Positions 11,400 through 23,500 are shown, counted from the stretch's first letter. The stretch: 64,000 nucleotides of DNA from Polytrichum commune (GCA_950295325.1 OX485803.1:38145554-38209553); one strand, 5' to 3'. Numbers and translations: made by a program. The notes: generated from the letters alone by a model not told the origin.

Positions 11400-12128
11400 T
11401 GGTTGCATTCTCGTTAGAATTGTTTTGGGACGGAGGTGTTGACGAACACCCTTTATTTGTTCGTCCTCCTCTTGGTGTTTGAATTGCAACTAAGTTGTCT
11501 CCCACTTGTTCCTCATGCTCCTCAATATCTTCACCAAGATCAAACAAAGGTTATTTGAAAGATTTGGCCATCCCAACTACCATGGGAGCCTTATTTCTCT
11601 TACTTGAATGCATTTCCAAATCACTTCCACTACTCGTACTATCGTCTATCAACAAAACATCTCGCATGCGGCCAAATACCTTCAAATGTGCTATAACCAA
11701 CGGCCTATTTGGTGGCTTTCCCCTATTGTTGGGAAACACCAGCTTAACTTGTTGCCCCGCAATGCATGTTTCATAAATTAATGAAGACATAGGACAACGA
11801 ATTTCGCTAAGGTACATGCCATTCATCATGCTTTGAAGTGCATCAATACATTTCACATTCAAATGCCCAAGCTAACGATGCCTAAGCTCAAGTGCACCAT
11901 CTTTCCTCCATGATGGTATTAAATTGGTCACATCCGCTCCATGCACCTTGGTAAGTTTATTTTGTACAAATTGTCAGTACATAGTCCTATAACAATCCCC
12001 TGTTCATCTAGACCTCTTAAAATACATTCTTCAAGGTTGAATTGCACTTTCGATTCATTCGACAAAAGTTTGCACACCGAAAGCAAATTTGTTGTAACTT
12101 GGACACATAGAAGGTATCCTTGATACAA
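11400..12128 (-). pseudogene. copia pol fragment with gag-pre-integrase domain
   Basis: On the minus strand 12128-11928 reads VTTNLLSVCKLLSNESKVQF, the usual stretch after the copia protease. A separate frame at 11862-11551 carries the gag-pre-integrase signature (HLNVKCIDALQSM, then YETCIAGQQVKLVFPN). Downstream, 11480-11330 reads EEDEQIKGVRQHLRPKTIL, resembling the linker before reverse transcriptase. The integrase core that should separate these parts is deleted. Frames are interrupted and the product cannot be functional. Confidence 0.65.
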
Positions 12129-12234
12129 ATTCTCTTAATTTCGCTTTTAACCATCACCTCAACAACAATGGAATCCCCATTCCGAACGCATTTACAATGT
12201 TATTATCATTTATATAGACATTACATGTAGCAAT

Positions 12235-12655
12235 TACCTCATATGTGTCAAATGTCTCCTATGGAAAGTCATATGATTTAATGTTCTCAAATTCATGATC
12301 CACTTTGATATCTCCTTCAAATGCATTCTATATTGCATTGCTAATGCGTAGTCAACATCCTCTTTGGTATGTGTTTGCAATGTCTTTGTTATTGTTTTTT
12401 TGTCTTCTAGCAAAACTCGCAATGTGGCCCAGTTTGCTACAATAGTAACATGTCTTAACATCTTTTAGTCAAGATGGATTGGCCGCTATGCCTTGACGAA
12501 CACCATTACGGCATCATCACCTTGGGATTGTTTCTCCTTCTTTGATATCTCGTGCATCAAATATGTCGTCACAAACTTCATATTCAAATCCTTCATTGGC
12601 ATCATTTTCAAAGTGGTGAACAAATGTCACAACCCTTGCTAGCCCCCTTAACAAT
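12235..12655 (-). pseudogene. copia gag C-terminal part with damaged zinc knuckle
   Basis: The minus-strand frame reads MMPMKDLNMKFVTTYLMHEI, typical of the C-terminal gag region of plant copia elements. After stops it reaches a CCHC-type knuckle, CYYCSKLGHIASFARR. The fourth ligand is lost: Ala stands where Cys is expected. Nonsense codons precede the knuckle. Confidence 0.6.
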
Positions 12656-13950
12656 CTTGCCAATTTTCATTTTTAGCAAAGGTTACGAGCGCTAATCCTT
12701 CACATTCCGCCATGCTAATGGTTAGCTCCCCTACCCCGGACCTTATAGTTCATAAGAGGGGAACCAACCCTCCTACTTTGGATAACATTACCCAACCCAA
12801 TACTCTTAACTCCGGCGCGGAGTTCGATGCGGCTCCAATGCGGCTCCGGGGAGGTTCGGATGCCAGCTCCGGTGGGTTCGGGTGGGTTGGGACAAAAATT
12901 GCCCCCTATTTTTTTGATTGGGTGGGGCCTTACTTGATCTCATAAAGGGCCTCCTAGACTAATTTGGGGCCATAGAACCCAAATTTAGCAAAAAAAAAAC
13001 CAAAAAAAGTCATCAAGGGGCCAAAACGGGGAGGGCCAAAAAAATGGACCCACCGGAGCTGGCATCCGAACCTCCCTGGAGCCGCATCGAACTCCGCACC
13101 GGAGTTAAGAGTATTGGGTTGGGTAATGTTAGGGTCCTACTTTGCTTTCGGGACTCAACCCTTAATTAATAACCAATTCTTAGATGTGAACCTCCATCCA
13201 TGGAAGTCCAATCTTATGTTGATTATCGCATTGCCAGAGCAACACTACAACAACCCGAACCATAATAGGCAACTATGCCCTCACATTGGGCCAATGCCCA
13301 TGAAGGCCGTGCCATTTGGCCTCGGGTGGATGAGGCCACATCACCTCCTCATATAAGCCTCTACAACTTTTGGCAAGGCCCCTACCCCACCATCAAGAAA
13401 ACCTTTTGTCTCTCTACCAAGAATTGGAGCCAAGTAGACATTTTCCCTTAGCTGCTGGACCTAGAAGCCCCTAGCAGCTTCAGACCATTATAACTTCCTT
13501 ATATAGTATCTGATGCTAACAAGCGAGCACTCCATGTTCATCTACGCTTCACGTAGATGTCGATGGACCCCTCACTTGCCCCATTTGGACAAGTATTGAG
13601 GAAGTTATGCCTGTTCAAACCTTGGCAGTCCCAGGAGCCACTCCCAGGCCACTGCTGTACCAGGGCGTTGTCCCAGGACAGCGCCCCACTCAAATTGCCA
13701 TATCTCCTAGCTCACACCTCCAATTAAGGTGTTTCTGAACATTCTAGAATCTACACGCCATGAGCTACGCATAGCTCATGGCCTTACCCTCGTGCCTCCT
13801 AATCTCTGGGTGTGGGAGGTATTCCCAACGCTTGGGGCCTTCACTCACACTAGGATCACTTGGGCCGCTCACCAACGGCGCCACAAGTTCCGGGTGTCAC
13901 TCTGGGGTCCTCCTTGTGCCCATGGTGTTTTGGGCACTCCTCATGGAGAG
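12656..13950. mobile_element. unclassified insertion splitting copia gag
   Basis: Copia gag stops near 13955 and resumes near 12655. The 1.3 kb between them is more GC-rich and shows no gag homology. It contains a foldback MITE (12785-13129), a short hairpin at 13757-13780 ('ccatgagcta'...'tagctcatgg') and no recognised protein. Its limits are set only by where the gag similarity stops. Confidence 0.45.
12785..13129. mobile_element. 345-bp foldback MITE, TA target duplication
   Basis: The left arm starts 'acattacccaacccaatact' and the right arm is its reverse complement, ending at 13129. The arms are about 85 bp and nearly identical, through 'ttccggatgccagctccggt'-type text. TA flanks both ends (12783-12784 and 13130-13131). 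The left arm has an extra 'aatgcggctcc', a local duplication absent from the right arm. The TA duplication and lack of coding sequence fit a Tc1/mariner-type MITE. Confidence 0.75.
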
Positions 13951-13954
13951 ATAC

Positions 13955-14465
13955 GCGACAACAAATGTTCGTATAATGGTGGCAAACTCTTAGGCAAAGT
14001 CATTACAACATTTTCGTTTTGCACGGATACCTCCAAATGAGTAAGTTGATTCGCAAATACCTTGATCTTGTTGACATGATTCAACAAGTCATCATCTACT
14101 TACATCTTGCATGTCAAGAACTCACACCGAATGAAAAGAGTGTTTGATAAGCTCCTCGTCTTATGAATATTGTACAGAATTTTTACATGCCTCCAGTGGT
14201 TCTTTGCAACTTCTAATGTGTTCAAATTGGTTGTTCTCTAAGTTGAGCGCAATGATAGACATTACCTTCTTCACACGCCTTTGGTATTACTTCTTCATTT
14301 TAAGATCAGCGTTGGAAGGTGGAGTTCCCTCGAATTCATCCACAATACCCTAAAGGTCCACGGAAGCCAATCTTATTTCCAATTCAAACTTCCAAAGGTT
14401 GAAGTTTTCTCCATTGAACTTGTCAACGACTCTAGCACTATCACCCTCAACAGATGTCAATTTAT
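13955..14465 (-). pseudogene. copia gag N-terminal part
   Basis: The minus-strand frame reads VVDKFNGENFNLWKFELEIR, the standard copia gag opening, then SNADLKMKK, VKKVMSIIALNLENNQFEHI and CKEPLEACKNSVQYS. The last recognisable piece is VVMTLPKSLPPLYEHL near 14030-13960. Premature TAG and TAA codons break the frame at several points. Confidence 0.7.
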
Positions 14466-14479
14466 GCTCAAAGATTAGG

Positions 14480-15860
14480 GCTCTATTCTCTAATCATTCA
14501 AATCAATGTTTTCTTAACAATTATATATACTTAATGACTTATAAACCTCAGCCAACCCTTCTTAAATTAAATAGACATTTTTTGGATACAAATGTGCCCT
14601 TGCACCTCAATCCAATCAAATCAAGCATTTTTGTTTTGAAATGTGTCTTTCTACCTCAATTCTACTAAAATCAATTATTTTTGCTCTCAAAAATGTGCCT
14701 TTAAATTCTAAACCCACTTAAATAAATATTTTTACTCTCAAATATTTTTTTGTATCAATGATCCATTCAAATATGTTATTTTTGTATTCAAATGAATATT
14801 TTAGAATTGAAATGTACATCTCAACCCTCAAACCACTCAAATGAAGCCCTCTTCAACTCAAATGCACCTTCATATTCACAAAACGTTCAAATTAGGCCCA
14901 CTTCAACTCCATGTACCATTACACTTCCAATACACTCAAATGAGGCTTTCGTCAACTTATATGTGACATTGCACCTCCATACCACACAAAACAAGCCCTC
15001 TTCAACTCAAATCAAATGCTCTGCAACTCAAATACGTTTTTGCATTCTCAATACACTCAAATCAAGCCCTCTACAACTCAAATGTGCCTTTGCACTCCCA
15101 ATATACACAAATGAGGTTTTCTTCAATTCATATGTATCATTGCACCCTCAAACCATTTAAATCAAGCGCTCTCAACTCAAATGCACCTTTGCGCTCCCGA
15201 TACACTCAAATCAAACCCTTCAACCCTCAAATGTGCCTTTGGCCTTCTAATACACTCACATTAGGCCCTTTTCAATTCAAATGTGCCTTTGCATCCTCAA
15301 TAGACCCAAATTAATAACCTTCAATAAATGTGCATGATTGCATTCAACCAACTCAAATTAGGCTCTCTTCAACTCAAATGGCCTATATACCCTCAAATGT
15401 GCATAGTTGCACTTAACACCCTCAAATCATGTCTTTTTCAACTCAAATGGCATGTATATCCTCAAATGTGCATAGTTCCACTTAACATCCTCTAATCATG
15501 TCTTTTTCAACTCAAATGACTTAATACCTTCAAATGTGCACAATTGCACTCCACAACCTCAAATCGGATCCTCTTCAATTCAAATGACCTTCCATACACT
15601 CAAAAATACTCAAATGCATTCAACCAATTTAAATCACCATTCAAATGCATCAAATATACATTCAAGCATTACAAAAACACTCAAATTAACACTTGAAACC
15701 TCCAATGTGCACTTCTACACCTCCATCGCTTCAATCTCCAAATCTCAAGCCTCCAATCACAAACCGATGCCCCAAACATGCACCAATACACCTCCAATAC
15801 GAAGCACCCCAAAAGCTCCTCCTAACATTAAAATCTCCAACCCTAGAACTTGCATGAGTG
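14480..15860 (-). repeat. degenerate minisatellite in copia leader, period about 60 bp
   Basis: The plus strand repeats variants of 'caactcaaatgtgcctttgcactccaatacactcaaat...ccctctt' about every 60 bp, clearest at 14800-15400 and decaying to either side. The open plus-strand frames here (for example 14792-15160 and 15084-15314) follow the repeat and are not genes. The array lies between the 5' LTR and gag, in the untranslated leader. Confidence 0.7.
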
Positions 15861-15874
15861 GGCCCACAACGCAT

Positions 15875-16129
15875 TGAAACTAGAGATCAGATTGCACAAG
15901 CAAATATACATACCCAAAGGCATATGAATAATGTTAGGAGTAAGATAGTCACATCTACCCCTTGTCTTTCCCTTTATTGCATTTTTCTTTCTTGGTTCAA
16001 TAATGCATATGGGATATCGCAATTCCCATTTCCCACAAACCATATGAATTTAATCTAACCTTATTCATTCTTAAACCTCTAACAAACACCATCCTATAAT
16101 TACAAGCTTCAAATGCTCTACCTTCAACA
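15875..16129 (-). repeat. copia 5' LTR
   Basis: Partner of 10902-11153; see the element entry. The sequence just inside it on the minus strand should be the primer-binding site, but I could not match it confidently to a tRNA. Confidence 0.75.
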
Positions 16130-16699
16130 TCTATCACATGTCATCTCTCATCTTGCGAGGAATTTTCATCAACAGTTATTCCACAAGATCAGATTCTTCT
16201 TGATCAGCAGTTTAACCAATGCATTGCGTATCAATCATTTCCATACATGTAGTATGACAAAAGGCATCCGTGTCGGGTGCCTGCAATATATTGTAGATCG
16301 CGAACTTGAAAGATCTCGACACACATCACAATTCATCAGGTAGTTTTCCCGATCCAGCCACAGGCATGGATAGCTAGCTAGTGTGCCAGAACGAATGGCC
16401 ATGGTAGAACACCTAGAAATTTACACTAGCAACTACATGGTTTACACTCACCTCACAAGCACAAATCACAATGCAACCCCAAGCACGTCAAGTTCTCGAA
16501 TTAGCGGTGTCTTGAAGCAGGTGATGAGGTTGCATTGCAGGAGATAAGTCCAAGATCGGGGATCAGTGGTTACACGATCTAAATCCCTTCTTCCTCCTCC
16601 GAGACATGACTACGCATCCACATTTGTGATGATGATGACTGAGCCTTGCGGAGGATTTAATATTACTTGCAGGGACTTCGATTCGATGCTATGAGGAAT
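16130..16699. other. 3' flank of the P450 gene
   Basis: Lies downstream of the P450 stop codon on the minus strand. It probably holds the 3' untranslated region; no poly(A) signal can be assigned with confidence and no other feature is seen. Confidence 0.4.
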
Positions 16700-18975
16700 T
16701 TAGTACAAATAAGCAACTGGGCGTGGATGTGCCACAGCTAGCAAGGGATTGCGTCTCCGTGCAGTGACACCGAAAACCTCTGACATGTCCAACTCTTCAG
16801 CTGAGCAACCCTCGGGTAAGCGCCAATCGAATCCGTGCACCAAGCGGGCGAGCATGGTAGGTACCGTCAAGTTGGCCAGGGGCATTCCAGGGCAAGTTCG
16901 CCGACCACATCCGAACGGGATGAGAGTGCAATCCAAGCTTCGTTGCTGCATGCTGCTGCTTCTTTGCAAGATGCTGCTACTCCGTTGCAGTAACTTAGGG
17001 CTACTGCCCCTGCTGTTTGGCTGGAGGAGAAATCGAGTTGGATCGAATTCTTCGGGGCGCTCGTAGATTTCTGGATCTCGGTGGATGGCATGCAGGTTCA
17101 TGATCATGCGTGTCTTCGGTGGGAGGTTGTATCCCCCTACTTGGGAATGGGTGCGGGATTCATGTTGCAACGACAACGGAGCTCCCGGCTGCAACCGTTG
17201 AATCTCCTTCACCACCGCCTCCAGGAATGGAAGATTCTCCAGGTCAGATTCCTCCACCACTCGGTGTGTTCCGACCACATTGTCCAGCTCCGTTTGCAGT
17301 CTTTGCAGCACCTCCGGTGCTCGAAGCAGGTACGCCATTGCCCACTCGAGTGTGGTCGATTGCGTCTCGGCTCCGGCAAACAACATGTTCTGCAGGAGAA
17401 AATGTCCATCCACAATATCCAATATGAGACTCAGACGTTACGAATGCCCGGGTAAGGGGTCACTTTTCCTTTTTCCATTAGAGCCAAAGTTGCACTCGAA
17501 CAAATCCACGCATCATTGCAAATGTTAGGTTTGCAAGCTTTGTAATTCAATTTCGACAGGGAAGGGATTTGTTACATCCTTTCATGTAGGTTTTCACAGA
17601 GGTGGAGAAATGGGTGCTATTGCTGCTGGCTAGCTTGCTTAAGAGGAATCTGTACAGATGTTATCCGGGTTGTGAAACTGGCAGCAGAAAGAAAAGAAAA
17701 GAAAAGAAAAGATAAACATGTGTCAATCGACAGGCGGAAGATTTACCAGGACAACGACTCGTATGGTAAAATCGTCGAGAGGGCCGGAGCCATCGTGCGA
17801 TGGGGTTGACATGAGTACATCGACGAAGTCACGGGGGCGGTGATCTGCTTCCTGCTCAGTCTGTTCCGCACGCGCTTTCCTGCGGGCATCCAGCTCAATC
17901 ATGTCGTCCAGGGTGTCGTATATGTTTTGTGCGAAGCCCATCATCTCCTTTGCGGTGCCTTGCCACTTGGTGATGAAGCTCAAGTAGGGAATGTAATCAC
18001 TCAGGACCACCCTGCCGAAAGCTGTGAAATGAGCGCCCACCATATCTTGGTACCGCTGCGCTTCGCCTAACTTGCCCTCCTTCTCTTCCTTGAAGAATCT
18101 GACATCCAACAACCGGAGGGACAGCCATCATCAGTCTTGGCTTAATTTCATCATGAACGCTCAAACTAACCTTACTCAGAGATTCACCTCGAGAATGTAT
18201 GCAACCATCCCAATGTGCAGTGGTGGGACATACTAAGAAAGAAAAGGAAAGTTGTGTACCGTTTGTTGAGGACCATCCGCGTGATTATGTTGGTGGCGGT
18301 GTTTAGAAGTTGGAACCGGAGATTGATCACTCGGTCATCCTCCGTGCTCTCGGTGGACTTTCGCAGAATGAATTTCATCAACGTAGCCATCTCCTCTGCT
18401 CTCCCAGCCTGGTAGGAAGCGAGGCGCTTTTTGGTGAACAGCTGAGTGGAGCAGATAGACCTCAAGTGGCGGTGCGGAGGGCCATAGGGCGACGATACAA
18501 GGTCCTTATCCTTGAGCAAGATGGAGTAGAAGAGCTTGTCAGGGCGGTGCGCAAACTCCAAGTCATGGTTTATGAGGAAATCTTTGGCCACCGCGGAGGA
18601 GGAGATGATAATGCAAGGGACGGATCCCAAGCGCAGGAACATTAGGTCTCCATACTTCTGGGCCAGCTTCCGCAGCGACAGATGAGGCAAGGGTCCCAAA
18701 CTTGTCAAGTTGCCAATGATCGGCCAACCCCGAGGCCCGGGAGGCACACTCTTCCCAAGCTTCCTCGACAGCAACGACTGTAGAATCATCGTCACTGCCA
18801 CCACAAATGACACCGACCATAACAACCGCTCCACAGGCACCTCATTCAAGGAGCTCGGGTATAAGGAGCTCGACTTGAAATTTACCATCTGCACTCCCAA
18901 CCCCCCAAATCCTAAGCCGATTAAGTCCTGCAAGTAATCACTGCTGCTGCTACAGTTGCTGGCCGGGGTCACCAT
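16700..18975 (-). CDS. cytochrome P450, A-type (CYP71 clan), three exons
   Basis: A haem monooxygenase, predicted to be anchored in the ER. Exons placed by GT/AG and phase are 18975-18260, 18098-17747 and 17389-16700, giving 585 aa. An N-terminal hydrophobic anchor (about residues 52-69) precedes the proline hinge PPGPRGWP (78-85). The I-helix motif AGAET lies at 361-365 and the ExxR motif, as KEIQR, at 417-421. FDPTRF is at 471-476 and the haem loop PFGCGRRTCPG at 514-524, with Cys522 as iron ligand. The protein is longer than the usual 500 or so residues. It has a long N-terminus (Met30 is an alternative start) and an extra Ser/Gln/Leu-rich stretch (about 483-507) before the haem loop. All catalytic motifs are intact. 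The substrate cannot be told from sequence. A candidate promoter lies at 20.2-20.5 kb. Confidence 0.88.
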
Positions 18976-19492
18976 GACACGTCAACGGTCCGAAAACAAC
19001 GATCCCACTGATAAGAGGACTGATAGTATGAGTAACTAGCCCTGATGAATCTCGACAAATTTCCAGCTTCACTGGTCGGTACCAAAGAGCTTGCCGAAGA
19101 TCAAGATGATTCTTGACGTGTACTGCACCATTGAACACGTGCTTCAGAACCAGCTCGCGAGGGTGAGTTGTGGTCTGCGTGAAGATCGAGGTTCGTCATC
19201 GCCATTTGGTTGGACACTAAGAGGCACAGATGCAAAGTGGTGCGCGCCATGGCAGACAGGATTACACTTTCTGATTTAATCAATAATCGGCTCACAATGT
19301 GACTGGGGGCGGGAATAATTCGGCTACCGCTCGACTGAATCAGTTTTCAAAAGTCAGCGGGCTCACTGTTCAGTCCTTGAGAGAATCTTCAACGTGTTGT
19401 CTGTTTCCGGATGGCCTCCAGAAAGACTGACTCACTAATTCCTCATCGACCTAACCCAATTTTCATGACGAACTTCCCATGAGAGGAAGTAG

Positions 19493-19530
<38 letters not shown>

Positions 19531-20195
19531 ACCAACTGTCAACCCCAAGGTCCTGTTTACAGAGAAGAAGAAGATTGCAGTGATCGTCCCGTCAAGAACT
19601 TCTTCGCAGTCCGGTCAGACATGGGCAGGAGGTGAATTCCCACGACCTGATGATGATCTCACTCACGTCCGAGTGAAAAGAGCTGAAATTAACTTCTGCG
19701 GTGATGATGATGATGATGACGATGATGATCTACCAAGTGGCCCTCCAAGAAGGAAGGCTTACCACATTCATCCCGGCTTAAATGTGCATTGGACTAAATT
19801 GCACAAACCTACTACTACTACTCTGCGTGAATCGGTCACTTGGAGTCCTGCAGCCTGGCCGGAAAATTCCACAAGATGATAAGTGTTCTTCGTCGACCAA
19901 GCGAACGAGCTCCAACAAATAAAAGAAGGGGGTTATGACGCCACCAACCCGCCACACTGATCACTAAACCCCAAATTCACCCCTGCCAATTACTGCGCAG
20001 CCATTGAGTGCAACGCTGCAAGTTTTTGTCCCTGGTTCGGCGAGACACAGACAGACAGAGAGACAGAAAGACAGACAGCGGCAGAATTGGTTGATGAGTA
20101 CAACTGCAACATGTCTTGAACAGCTTTGAGGTGCAATTATGGAAGTATATTGTGCAGCCACTGCAACAGCAGGATGTATGTAAGTAAGTAGTACT
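18976..20195 (-). other. probable P450 5' leader region
   Basis: Between the candidate TATA box (20225-20235) and the P450 ATG are 1.2 kb without a convincing frame. It contains a (CT)n tract at about 19494-19526 and a GAT-rich run near 19702-19728. If the distant TATA is used, this stretch is leader, probably with an intron. The plus-strand frame 19580-19879 follows the GAT repeat and is not credited. Confidence 0.4.
19494..19526. repeat. (CT)n microsatellite
   Basis: About sixteen uninterrupted CT units in the P450 leader region. Confidence 0.95.
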
Positions 20196-20224
20196 AATGA
20201 AGGATGACGGTCTATGGGCGGGGG

Positions 20225-20530
20225 TTATATAGATCCCGACGATTCATGGAGTGTGTGGACACAGCAAAGCGGGCGAATCTCGCACATGGCACACGTTGAG
20301 GACATTCTTCTGGCTTCCATCCCTCCGCAGATCGGTGGAACAAATCTTCTTCGTTCCCTCGATCGATCCAGGCTCGCCTCGCCTTGCCTCGCCTTGCCCT
20401 GCCTGCCCTTTTTCCACGGCCGCATGAGCATTGAGGACGGGACAAAACCAAACCCAATTGCAGCACGTGCGCGTATTGTGCACGTCACCGAGACCCACGT
20501 GGCGATACGTCACAGGCCGCACGTGCCTAT
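20225..20530 (-). promoter_or_regulatory. candidate P450 promoter: TATA box and ACGT-core cluster
   Basis: On the minus strand 'gatctatataa' (20225-20235) is a good TATA box. About 230-300 bp upstream, 20464-20524 holds five ACGT cores in about 60 bp: gcACGTgc, gcACGTca, ccACGTgg, atACGTca and gcACGTgc. ACGT cores of the G-box/ABRE type bind plant bZIP and bHLH factors and often act in groups in abscisic-acid or light responses. The nearest minus-strand gene is the P450, 1.25 kb downstream; the assignment is inference. Confidence 0.45.
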
Positions 20531-20599
20531 GTTCACGGGAAATGACGAATGGGCCCCGCCTGAGATCCTCTTTCTCTCCTTCCTTCCATCTTGCTTCTA

Positions 20600-23500
20600 A
20601 TCTATCATCCAGTCCGGATAAGCCGGATGTACTAATAAGCACCCCCGTCCATCCTTCCATCCATTTTGTCCGTCCATTCGGCCAAGCCCCTTCAACTTAC
20701 CACGGCCCTATATCATAGACGGCACGCGCACTAATATTAGCACTCCCCATCATGCCGATAGCCTTCTTTTATTTTCCTCGAGCTTGGCGTACATGTGGTT
20801 CACATTTCTCAAATACGTAAAGTTACTTGCTACATGAGGGGATCATTCCGAGCGGCCTATGGTGGTCGTGGCGATAACTTATGCCTCACTTGTGTGTATT
20901 CACACCTGTGTAATTGTTCCTTTTCTGATACTTGTAGGGAGGGAGTCATGTGGGCTGGGAAGAAAATACATGTAAACGCATTGCATCTTGTCATAATCAT
21001 GCCACACTCCTTCCAATGACCTTGTGTCCACCAATAACAACACCGTCCACGCACATCCACTTCGTCATATTAACTTACATATAGCATGTGAGTGAGCATT
21101 ATTGTAACAAACACAACAAGATCCTTAGTGTATCACATCAGCAACATTCCCACCATCCTAGTAGTGTTAAGCAAAAGGAAACTTTTACACTAATTTAGTA
21201 AAGTTAAGTACTGTGATTGCAGAAGCTCCAAATTCAGTTGTGGTCATGAGTTTTCGTTGGTTGCCCCACCCCTAGATGAATCCATTTCTTATGGGATGTT
21301 AATCACGCAATTAATATAAGGTGATTAGTACATCCAAATCGAGGTTGTTCCCATATTCCACATTGTTTTTTTAGAGTTTGTATGGATAACTTATTTATTA
21401 TCGAAGCTATATATTCTCTTTATTCAATAATGATCATATAGGTTCCCTCCCAACCCCCACCCCCTCCGGTTCCCCACAACCAACACATGCACACATTATG
21501 TTGATTATATGAGTGTATTATACATATTGTACCGTGCTCGAAACATAACAACTATAACATGTTCATAAACACAAAACAACTATAACATGTTCATAGATGC
21601 ATGTACAAGTTCACAACACCTACCATTTGGGAGGGTGAGAATGTTGCTTCCTATGTAGAACCCAAGGTTTGTAAATTATAGCCAAATTGCACCTAAATTA
21701 GGTTCAAAGACCCCGAATCAGTTTACTTAGCTTAAATTCGTATGATTCAACAATAAGCTTATAGGGGCATGATTTTATTGCACCCCCGATAGTAGGTACT
21801 GGGAAAAAACAATCCATAAAAACCCTTCAACAATACATATGTAAAAGTCAACCCCCTTGTTGTATTAACAATTTTGGGTCAGAGAGGCAATTCATACCCC
21901 AACTACGGAATACATCAAAAAAATTCAAAATACCCAAATGCATCACCAAATCCCTCATGGAAAAACTTCACCAATTGCCTATTAAACACCTAACCTTCTT
22001 TCTCCTCAGCGAAAGAAAATGGAAAGAAAAGAAAAGAAAAGAAATCAACAACCCATTCAATCCCAACATAAACACACACAAAAACCGTCCCCTCTCAAGG
22101 CCCCGATGTATGGCTCCACCCACAAGTGAGAAAACCCTCTTACTTACAAAGTAGGCAATATACCATCACATAGCCATCCATAGGACACTTGGTACCTCAT
22201 GGTGACAAATGGATTTTGTTCATACAAGTGCCAATAAGCACATGTATTATTATTATTGGTATTATTATTACAACATGTCAAATTTGTGCCACATGGGATA
22301 CATCAAGACACAACCTAATTATCGGAAATTCATCACAACGTGCAACTTTAGGAAAAGAGGAAGAGGGAGAAAGAGACTTCACTCTTGATTATAGATTTGA
22401 ACTCGTTCATAAACCCAAAGCATATTAACATACTTAAGTTAAAGGACAAGTGTTATTGTCTCATGTTGAACGGCACAACATTACCTGAAGGTTTTATTCT
22501 CGAATCTAATGTTAGGCCCAAGAACACAACTCATCAGTTGAGTAATGTTATGGGAAACATATCAGACTATAAATCTTTAATGAAGGTATGAAATGAGAGA
22601 ACAAGCACAATGAAAAAGGCTCCCCACCAAAAAGCTTTGTTCCTCATGCTTTCTTATCAAGCTCTCTAGTGTGAAGCAAGTGTTTTTTAAAAGCATCAAG
22701 GCTAACCTACCAACTCATGTTACATTATCACTACATCAAACACCTCATTTAAAGTGGAGTTCAAATTGGTGTGTCTTGTTAATAAGAGTGGTCTTCGAAC
22801 TTGTCATGTAGCACCAAGTGTCATATCACATCATCTCTAGTTGCCACTTAATGATAGCAACATAATCAATGTGAACCCATGATGTGGGCCACACCAAACT
22901 ATATGTATAGTGTGGTAAGAAAAGGTTTTTGTTTTTAAGCATGACCCATTTGATAATGATGGGGCGGGTGATGTTTCATAGCACCTACTAAAAGGAGGGT
23001 AGAAATGTCAATTGTTATGTAGAACCCAATGAATTTTATTCTAAACCTAAATTGAGGTCAATTGAGTTTAAATTGATATGAAGTAGTAACAAAACTATAG
23101 GGAGGGGCGGAATTATCGCACATGAGCATACCTCTCGTTCAATCAACATTCCCATTGACTCCCTATAAATTTGTGGTCAATTCATCTCATGTGACTTGGA
23201 CTAAATCAATCTAGATTCTCCAAATGAATTTCAATGTCAAATCAACTAACAACATTGAAGATACATGCTATTTCAAGGCTTTTATGTTGGATAAATGAGA
23301 GGTACACATGTATGTGATATTTTCCTCTTTTTTTCTTGAATGGAGTAGGTTTTTACTGCACTCCTCCATGGTCCAGGTGTTAGGAAACAAAATCAACAAT
23401 GGGGCTACTATGTTGCCATATAAGAGCCAAATTACATGAGGAGTCGAAACCAATTTTTGGTGTCATAAGGTTAAAATCCATGTTTCTCATTGGTGCAATT

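Larger units (their letters stand above)
10902..16129 (-). mobile_element. defective Ty1/copia LTR retrotransposon
   Basis: Two direct repeats of 252 and 255 bp (10902-11153 and 15875-16129) bracket minus-strand gag and pol remnants. Read on the minus strand, each LTR starts TGTTGAAGGTA and ends in CA. A purine-rich tract (RC of 11154-11163) sits just before the 3' LTR, as expected for a polypurine tract. The order is 5' LTR, long repetitive leader (14.5-15.87 kb), gag (14.46-13.95 kb, resumed at 12.65-12.23 kb after an insertion), then pol up to the gag-pre-integrase domain and a scrap of the later linker. Integrase core, reverse transcriptase and RNase H are missing. I see no target duplication. 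Confidence 0.75.

Noticed and set aside
13757-13780. Perfect 10-bp hairpin considered as a terminator or microRNA precursor
   Set aside because: Too short for a plant microRNA precursor, with no transcription context.
14792-15877. Several open plus-strand frames over 100 codons
   Set aside because: They follow the roughly 60-bp repeat of the copia leader; the amino-acid pattern is periodic and matches no protein.
19580-19879. Plus-strand frame with poly-Asp
   Set aside because: The Asp run comes from a GAT repeat in the P450 leader region; no domain and no promoter in this direction.
20214-20660. Overlapping frames over 120 codons on both strands
   Set aside because: A GC-rich promoter-like region is open by composition; no motif matches.
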